Shown here one piece after another: positions 59,538 to 64,000 of a stretch of 64,000 bases of DNA. Source of the stretch: Mya arenaria (lineage: Eukaryota; Mollusca; Bivalvia; Myida; Myidae). The notes beneath the pieces are model-generated. The model saw only the letters and a program-made list of their open reading frames with translations. It did not search any database and was not told the origin of the DNA. Numbering within the stretch: the first letter of the stretch is position 1; each line of letters begins with the position of its first letter. The translations under genes were made by a program, and so were the position numbers. The stretch spans positions 31,768,178 to 31,832,177 of the forward strand of contig NC_069123.1 of assembly GCF_026914265.1 (NCBI RefSeq), in the 5' to 3' direction.

Positions 59538-59684
59538 ATGGAAGCCAGAACTATATTGTATCAAGCCCTGCTGGATGAAATTCAGAATAAATATTGTAAA
59601 AAATTTGTAAATGTAAATTTTTCACCAGTGCGGGGCTTGTGGGCTCGTGCTAATTTTGATCGAAGAACATTAGCTACAAACATG
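59538..59684 (+). other. Putative leader exon of MEIOB with an upstream ORF
   Basis: An ATG at 59538 opens a 49-codon frame to a good donor (ACATG|GTAAGG). Joined to the exon starting 59795, this frame ends after nine more codons at 59822-59824, past the MEIOB ATG at 59805, and is out of frame with MEIOB. It could therefore be a 5' leader exon carrying an overlapping uORF, or a separate small protein. Exon use is inferred from splice signals only. Confidence 0.4.
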
Positions 59685-59804
59685 GTAAGGGAGGGTTGGG
59701 CGTATTCCCCAAAAAACATTGAGGCTAATTTTAGTCTAAAACCGTAAGGAAATAGTATGAAATGCAAAAAAATTAATGACTACTCCTGTTTTAGATATTT
59801 GAAG

Positions 59805-62800
59805 ATGGCCTGGACATCCAATAGATTTAATGATTTTACTTCCATGAACAACAACGTGAACAGAGCACCTAGTCGACAAACAACAAGCGGGTCAAAGTAT
59901 AATTCATTCAGAGGGACACAGTTTAAACAAAGCGGTATGACTAAAATACATGTTTGATGAAACTAAACATTTGATTTTGTTATCATATCTGTTCATGACG
60001 TGTGTTGGTTTAAACATGCTGCACTCTCACAGATTGATTGTCTTCACAACTTTAGTGAACTTCTTTATTTTTTGTCTTGGAATGAGCCATTTTTTGCATA
60101 AATGTCTGGAAACCATTGATATTAGGCTGCTAAAAAAGGAGCACATTGCAGTTTTCATATTGACATTTGAAAATTTATGCTTTATGGCTTAAAGTGTTAC
60201 TAATGCTTTACGAAACATTTAATTTTTGGCAGTTAACCAATCAACTGAGATCTGTTCTTTTGGAACTTATCATATATGACTGAATTTAAGGCTATGTCAA
60301 AATTAGCTGATTCTAAGACAAAAAAAATAATGAAAAAAATTCACCTTTACAGTTTTATTATTAGATATATGGTCAAAGTGATACATAGATACCGGTACAT
60401 GTAATTTATGTATATAAAAATATAATTCAATGAACATTGTCCATCAAGCAGAAAACAATACATTTAGTTCGAATCATTCAAATTTAAGCCACAGGGCAGA
60501 GTCGAGGTCAAGGTACGACATGGGGTGCTGGAGCCCAGGGTGGCCCAGGATCACGGGGCTTTCAGCAGCAAAGTTTTGGTGCACCACCTGCAGGGAGAAG
60601 TACAAATGCAGTGGCCAAGTTGGAAAACCTTCATGTGGGCTCAGTGGCAGTGAGTTTTGTTAGTTTTTCTGCAAGCATTTATGTGTAATTTTACCCCTAA
60701 AGCAAATACATGTTAAAATGATCTTCAAAAATAGAGGTGTTACGAGACCCTTCATCTTTATAAATACAAGTGCTTTCAAAGTAAAAGCTTGAGTTGAACA
60801 CTGAAAAGAGTTTTATGGCATTTATTCTGTTATTTAAATTATTTCCGAGTTTTTGTGATTGTTAGTTAACATTTACTATTTTATCGTGGTTTGTTTTGTA
60901 TTTTCAGACTGTGATTGGAGTTGTGATTGCAAAAGAAAGTCCTCGTTCAATATTTTCGCGAATAAGTAAGTTTAAGATTGGAGACTATTATTCTTGTTAA
61001 AAAAGTGTAAGTATTACAAAATGATTCCTATTTTGGTGAAGAGTCTCAGATAAACACTTTGTCATCAAAATTAGACTTTAGCCCGAATTAACTTTGTGAT
61101 GTGATGTTCAGTTTTTCAGCAATTCTGGTAGGGATTTTACAATACAGGACTTGCATGATTGTGCTTATTTTCGAACAAGGCTGCAAGACCTGTTTCTTAA
61201 ATATCTTCTTTCATTAGATTCAGGAACTGAGCGTCACCTGATGGGTTTCGTCCTGCGAGATTCACCAACAGCATTTGTGCCGATCACTTGCTGGGGAGGA
61301 CAGGACTACATCAGGGATATGCATAGGTCATTTTCAATTGGGGATGTAGGTAAGGATCATTATTTGAGCACTTTGCAGAAGACTGTTGTAATGCCTTCTA
61401 CTTCTATATTTAGTTACAACCCTTTTGCACTATGCCAAGGACACTATGCCAAGGATTTTCATGACCCTAAAAATCTGAGTCCCTTACGCAATTTTGAAAA
61501 ATGGGACTCCCATTTTGAACTTAGTATGCAACCTTAGACCCTGGTCCCTGACCACTGTCATTGATTGTGAAACTAATATTTTGGGGCCACATATAATTAA
61601 CAAAGACTTTTCTTCAATGAGGTTCACAAACCACCCGGCTGGAAAATCTTGATATAACAATGCATTTTCCATATGTTTTGGATCAATACATGTAAGACCT
61701 ATGCAGGTCCAATGCTGATCTCAGTAATTGGTCCTAGATGTCCAACCCACATTGCCTTGAGCTTACTTTGTCTGGCAGCATCTGCATTGTCGGCATCACG
61801 CTTTCATTTCCAATCAATAACTTTTGAACATTTGTTATGCATTTTGAATGAGAAATGTTTGTGAGCAATATGATGTATCCATTAAATTATGAAAAAAGTA
61901 GTCTTGGGTTATATTGCCTCACTGTTTTAATAATAAACAGAAATGCTTCCATACTTATGTAATTAACAATGGTGACTACATGTTTGTTGTCCTTGGCTAA
62001 TGTGTCCATGTGAAATCTGTGTGATGTAGTTTTTAATCACCTGCAGAGCATGGTAGACAAATAGGGATTACTTTGTAGGCATTGCACCATTTTTTTTTCA
62101 ATCTTTGAACGACTTGTAAACATTGAGTCTTCCTTAAAGTCTGTTCAGTATGCACATTGTTCATGGTCAGAAGATGAACCCTTATTGATCTTGGAGTCAA
62201 TAGGTCAAAGGTCAAGGTTAATAAGTACTACTCCCACGTCAATATCTTGGTAGTTTAGAATCATAGTGGGCACTCCTGACAGGCTCGTCTGATTGGTGAA
62301 ATTTGTGTTTAAGCTTTTGTCTAAGTTCATCATTAAAAACAACAAGAGCAAAAAAAAATGGGTATAATAACCATGTTTTTAAGTTTTTGTAAACATTTTT
62401 TTTTATTGTTTTATCGACAGTGAAAGTTTCCAACGTACAAGTACAGCAGAATGCCAGTGATGGTTCTGATGAGAAGTTTAGGGTGTCTTCACCGCTGTAA
62501 TACTGTTATATTCAAGAGTTACAGTTCCTGTTGTATTGCGTTTACCTTTATTTTAGATGCATGTGAAAATAATGAATTGTTGAAATTTTTGTGTATGAAA
62601 TACTCGGCTGTTTGGTTCTTGAATTTTTAAGATTCTTGAAAATGAAAGGGAGTTCAGTTTGTTTAAACTTCCTGTCCATGTGTTCTATGAGTTAGAACCA
62701 TGGGAATTAATGTTTACAAGAATATGAGTTGTTCCCCTTTGATAGCATTTTTAAATTTTGGCTTTTTTAGCAGAGTGCATTATAACTTTATAAGCTGTAT

Positions 62801-63010
62801 GATTTTCTGGGTTGTAGAGCATTCCACTTAAGTGCAAGTGAAAACCACTGCAGTGTATCCCTCTACGAGGGCCTTGACCTTGGGAGTTACGCACCCCTGC
62901 ACTACATCCCGATCAAGCCCAGCAGTGACTACTACACACTTGAGGATGTGCTCGCTAATGGACAGACACTTAATGGGGAGCATATTAGTCTGCTAGTGGT
63001 TGTCAGAAAG
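59805..63010 (+). CDS. MEIOB: MEIOB (meiosis-specific OB-fold protein), N-terminal half, partial
   Basis: MEIOB is an RPA1-like single-strand DNA-binding protein that works with SPATA22 in meiotic recombination. Exons: 59805-59934, 60489-60649, 60908-60965, 61218-61349, 62421-62496, 62818-63010; 250 codons so far, all phases consistent, ending in phase 0 with more exons to the right. A Gly/Gln-rich low-complexity leader (about residues 45-80) precedes the conserved part: ENLHVGSVATVIGVVIAKE, then the OB-fold strand GFVLRDSPTAFVPITCWG and DYIRDM..SFSIGDV, then SENHCSV and the DYYTLEDVLANGQTLNG block that matches the family closely. The leader is longer than in vertebrates. The start chosen is the first ATG in the frame after the acceptor; an unspliced form could begin at 59757. 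Degenerate copies of the last exon follow downstream. Confidence 0.9.
60015..60340. mobile_element. GCTGCACTCTCACAG MITE, one clear end, in MEIOB intron
   Basis: The left end GCTGCACTCTCACAGATTGA then TTGTCTTCACAAC and the TTTTTTGTCTTGGAATGAGCC motif are present. The right end has decayed (TTCTAAGACAAAAAAA motif remains at about 60313). Related copies at 33698-34044 and 63608-63770. Confidence 0.6.
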
Positions 63011-63032
63011 GTATTGTGATATAATTGATATA

Positions 63033-63207
63033 CAGTCAAACCCCATTGGCTTGAACTTCCAGGGACTGGCGAATATACCTGGAGCCTCGGGGAATTCGAG
63101 CCAAGCGGGAATGCTTACCTTCAGTATAAAGAAATCGGTCCTTAACATCCAGTTCAAGGCAATGAGGAAATCGAGCCAAACGAGTTCAAGCTCAAGGGGT
63201 TCGACTG
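63033..63207. mobile_element. CAGTCAAACCCC pogo/Tc1-type MITE, second copy
   Basis: A 175-bp element with inverted ends CAGTCAAACCCCATTGGC and AGGGGTTCGACTG, flanked by TA dinucleotides. Same family as 16746-16921. It lies directly after MEIOB exon 62818-63010. Confidence 0.8.
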
Positions 63208-63244
63208 TATTTGTAAATTTTATTTGTTATATGTTGTTCTGCAG

Positions 63245-63350
63245 TACATTCCTATCAAGCCAAGCAATGATTAATATACACTCGTAGATGCATTTACTAA
63301 TGGCCAGATTCCTAATCAAGAGCACTAGTATGCTAGCTGTTGTCAGAAAG
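63245..63350 (+). pseudogene. Degenerate duplicate of the last MEIOB exon (copy 2)
   Basis: After CTGCAG, the sequence repeats the 3' 108 nt of exon 62818-63010 (TACATTCCTATCAAGCCAAG, then GCCAGATTCCTAATC, then GCTGTTGTCAGAAAG|GTATTG). It carries a TAA in the DYY position, a TAG before the last third and a small length change, so it cannot encode the exon's peptide. Confidence 0.88.
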
Positions 63351-63396
63351 GTATTGCAATATAATTCATATATTAGTTGTATAAGCAACCCTGCAG

Positions 63397-63504
63397 TACA
63401 TTTGTATTAAGTCAAGCAGTGACTATTACACACTGGATGATGTATTCGCTAATGGCCAGATTCCTATTTGGGAGAATAGTTATCTGCTAGCTGTTGTCAT
63501 AAAG
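63397..63504 (+). pseudogene. Open duplicate of the last MEIOB exon (copy 3), possible cassette exon
   Basis: Exactly 108 nt between an acceptor-like CCCTGCAG and a donor GTGATG. The frame is open for all 36 codons and keeps SSDYYTLDDVFANGQIP of the parent exon; 23 or so of 36 residues are unchanged. It starts and ends in phase 0, as does the parent exon's end, so inclusion would keep the MEIOB frame. Whether it is spliced is unknown; it may equally be a relic that has not yet acquired a stop. Confidence 0.75.
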
Positions 63505-63576
63505 GTGATGTGACTTGTACAACTTATCAATCAGTATTTAATTTGTTCAACTGTCAAATCTAGTAGAATCTCTAAA

Positions 63577-63604
63577 GTTAATCTGCTAGTTGTTGTTTGA
63601 AAGG
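63577..63604 (+). pseudogene. Remnant of a fourth copy of the MEIOB exon
   Basis: GTTAATCTGCTAGTTGTTG then TTTGAAAG|GTAC matches the 3' terminal part of the parent exon (ATTAGTCTGCTAGTGG then TTGTCAGAAAG|GTAT) with a stop in the former Arg position. Only the end of the exon is recognisable. Confidence 0.6.
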
Positions 63605-63607
63605 TAC

Positions 63608-63770
63608 TTTAAAGCTGCACTCTGACAGATTGACCGTTTTCACAACTTTTTTTATTTTTGTCTAAGAATCAGTATTTTTTTGGGTATGTGTCTGGAAACC
63701 TGAAAAAATTGATTCTTAGACAAAAAATACAGTTGTCTTAACGGTCAATCTGTGAGAGTGCAGTTTTAAG
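63608..63770. mobile_element. Complete GCTGCACTCT MITE, 163 bp
   Basis: Ends TTTAAAGCTGCACTCTGACA then GATTGACCGTTTT, and AACGGTCAATCTG then TGAGAGTGCAGTTTTAA, are inverted. The interior again mirrors itself (TTTTGTCTAAGAATCA and TGATTCTTAGACAAAA), so the whole unit is nearly palindromic. Confidence 0.85.
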
Positions 63771-63845
63771 GCAAAAACAAGTCTTCATCATTATGACAAC
63801 AAAGCCCATGTAATTTAGGACTACTTACAGTAGGCATTCTAATTG

Positions 63846-64000
63846 TTATCCCCCGCCGAATCAAAGATTTCGGGAGGGGGATATTGTTTTGGCATTGTCC
63901 GTCCGTCATTCCGTCCTTCCATCCGTCCGGTACCATATCTTGGTAGGCATTGATCAGAAAATGTTCAAACTTGGTCAGAATGTTCCCCTTGATTATATCT
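63846..64000 (+). repeat. Start of a TTATCCCCCGCCGAA repeat, cut by the window edge
   Basis: TTATCCCCCGCCGAATC then GGGAGGGGGATATTG, CCGTCCGTCATTCCGTCC and a motif GATCAGAAAATGTTCAAACT. Such openings with CCGTCCG tracts are typical 5' parts of dispersed repeats in bivalve genomes. The rest lies beyond the window. Confidence 0.5.

Noticed and set aside
1..64000. CRISPR arrays, operons or bacterial regulatory sites
   Set aside because: The window is animal nuclear DNA with spliced genes; the tandem arrays have no repeat-spacer structure.

Overview
This is a eukaryotic nuclear window, AT-rich and intron-rich, with GT-AG introns and small exons in a dense background of DNA transposons, MITEs, a tRNA-derived SINE and a LINE fragment. 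The repeat style (elements beginning ACAAGAG and ending GAGCTAAAAA, a TTCTTCGGGCACTCCGG SINE body, GCTGCACTCTCACAG-terminal MITEs) together with single-copy animal genes suggests a mollusc, most likely a bivalve. Phylum and species are inference from repeats and gene content.

Four protein genes were assembled exon by exon, and every junction keeps phase. (1) Plus strand, 10282-18658: a secreted/ER collagen prolyl 4-hydroxylase alpha subunit in 14 exons, 551 aa. (2) Minus strand, 43843-31458: translation initiation factor eIF4E in 7 coding exons, 206 aa. (3) Minus strand, 58370-47177: the orthologue of Njmu-R1 (C17orf75), a vesicle-tethering factor that works with WDR11 and FAM91A1, in 10 exons, 380 aa. 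(4) Plus strand, 59805 to beyond 63010: the N-terminal half of MEIOB, a meiotic RPA1-like OB-fold protein, arranged head-to-head with Njmu-R1. Two partial genes lie at the left edge: a terminal exon of an unrecognised plus-strand gene (381-540) and one minus-strand exon of an ethanolamine-phosphate / phosphohydroxylysine phospho-lyase (2913-3031).

Layout: 1-10.2 kb has partial exons, nested terminal-inverted-repeat elements and a decayed LINE. 10.3-18.7 kb is P4HA. 18.7-31.4 kb is a gene-free block of modular direct and inverted repeats, an 84-bp satellite and long tandem modules, followed by the probable eIF4E 3' region. 31.5-43.8 kb is eIF4E, whose introns hold several complete transposons, including a three-level nest. 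44-58.4 kb is a repeat and then Njmu-R1. 58.4-59.8 kb is a shared upstream region. 59.8-64 kb is MEIOB.

The genes do not form one pathway; they are unrelated housekeeping, secretory and meiotic genes. The most unusual features are a MEIOB exon that has been tandemly copied three more times downstream, with one copy still an open, phase-neutral 108-nt cassette; a set of elements with TAGTC...GACTA ends and perfect 9-10 bp target duplications; and nested CAGTG...CACTG elements with perfect 6-bp duplications.
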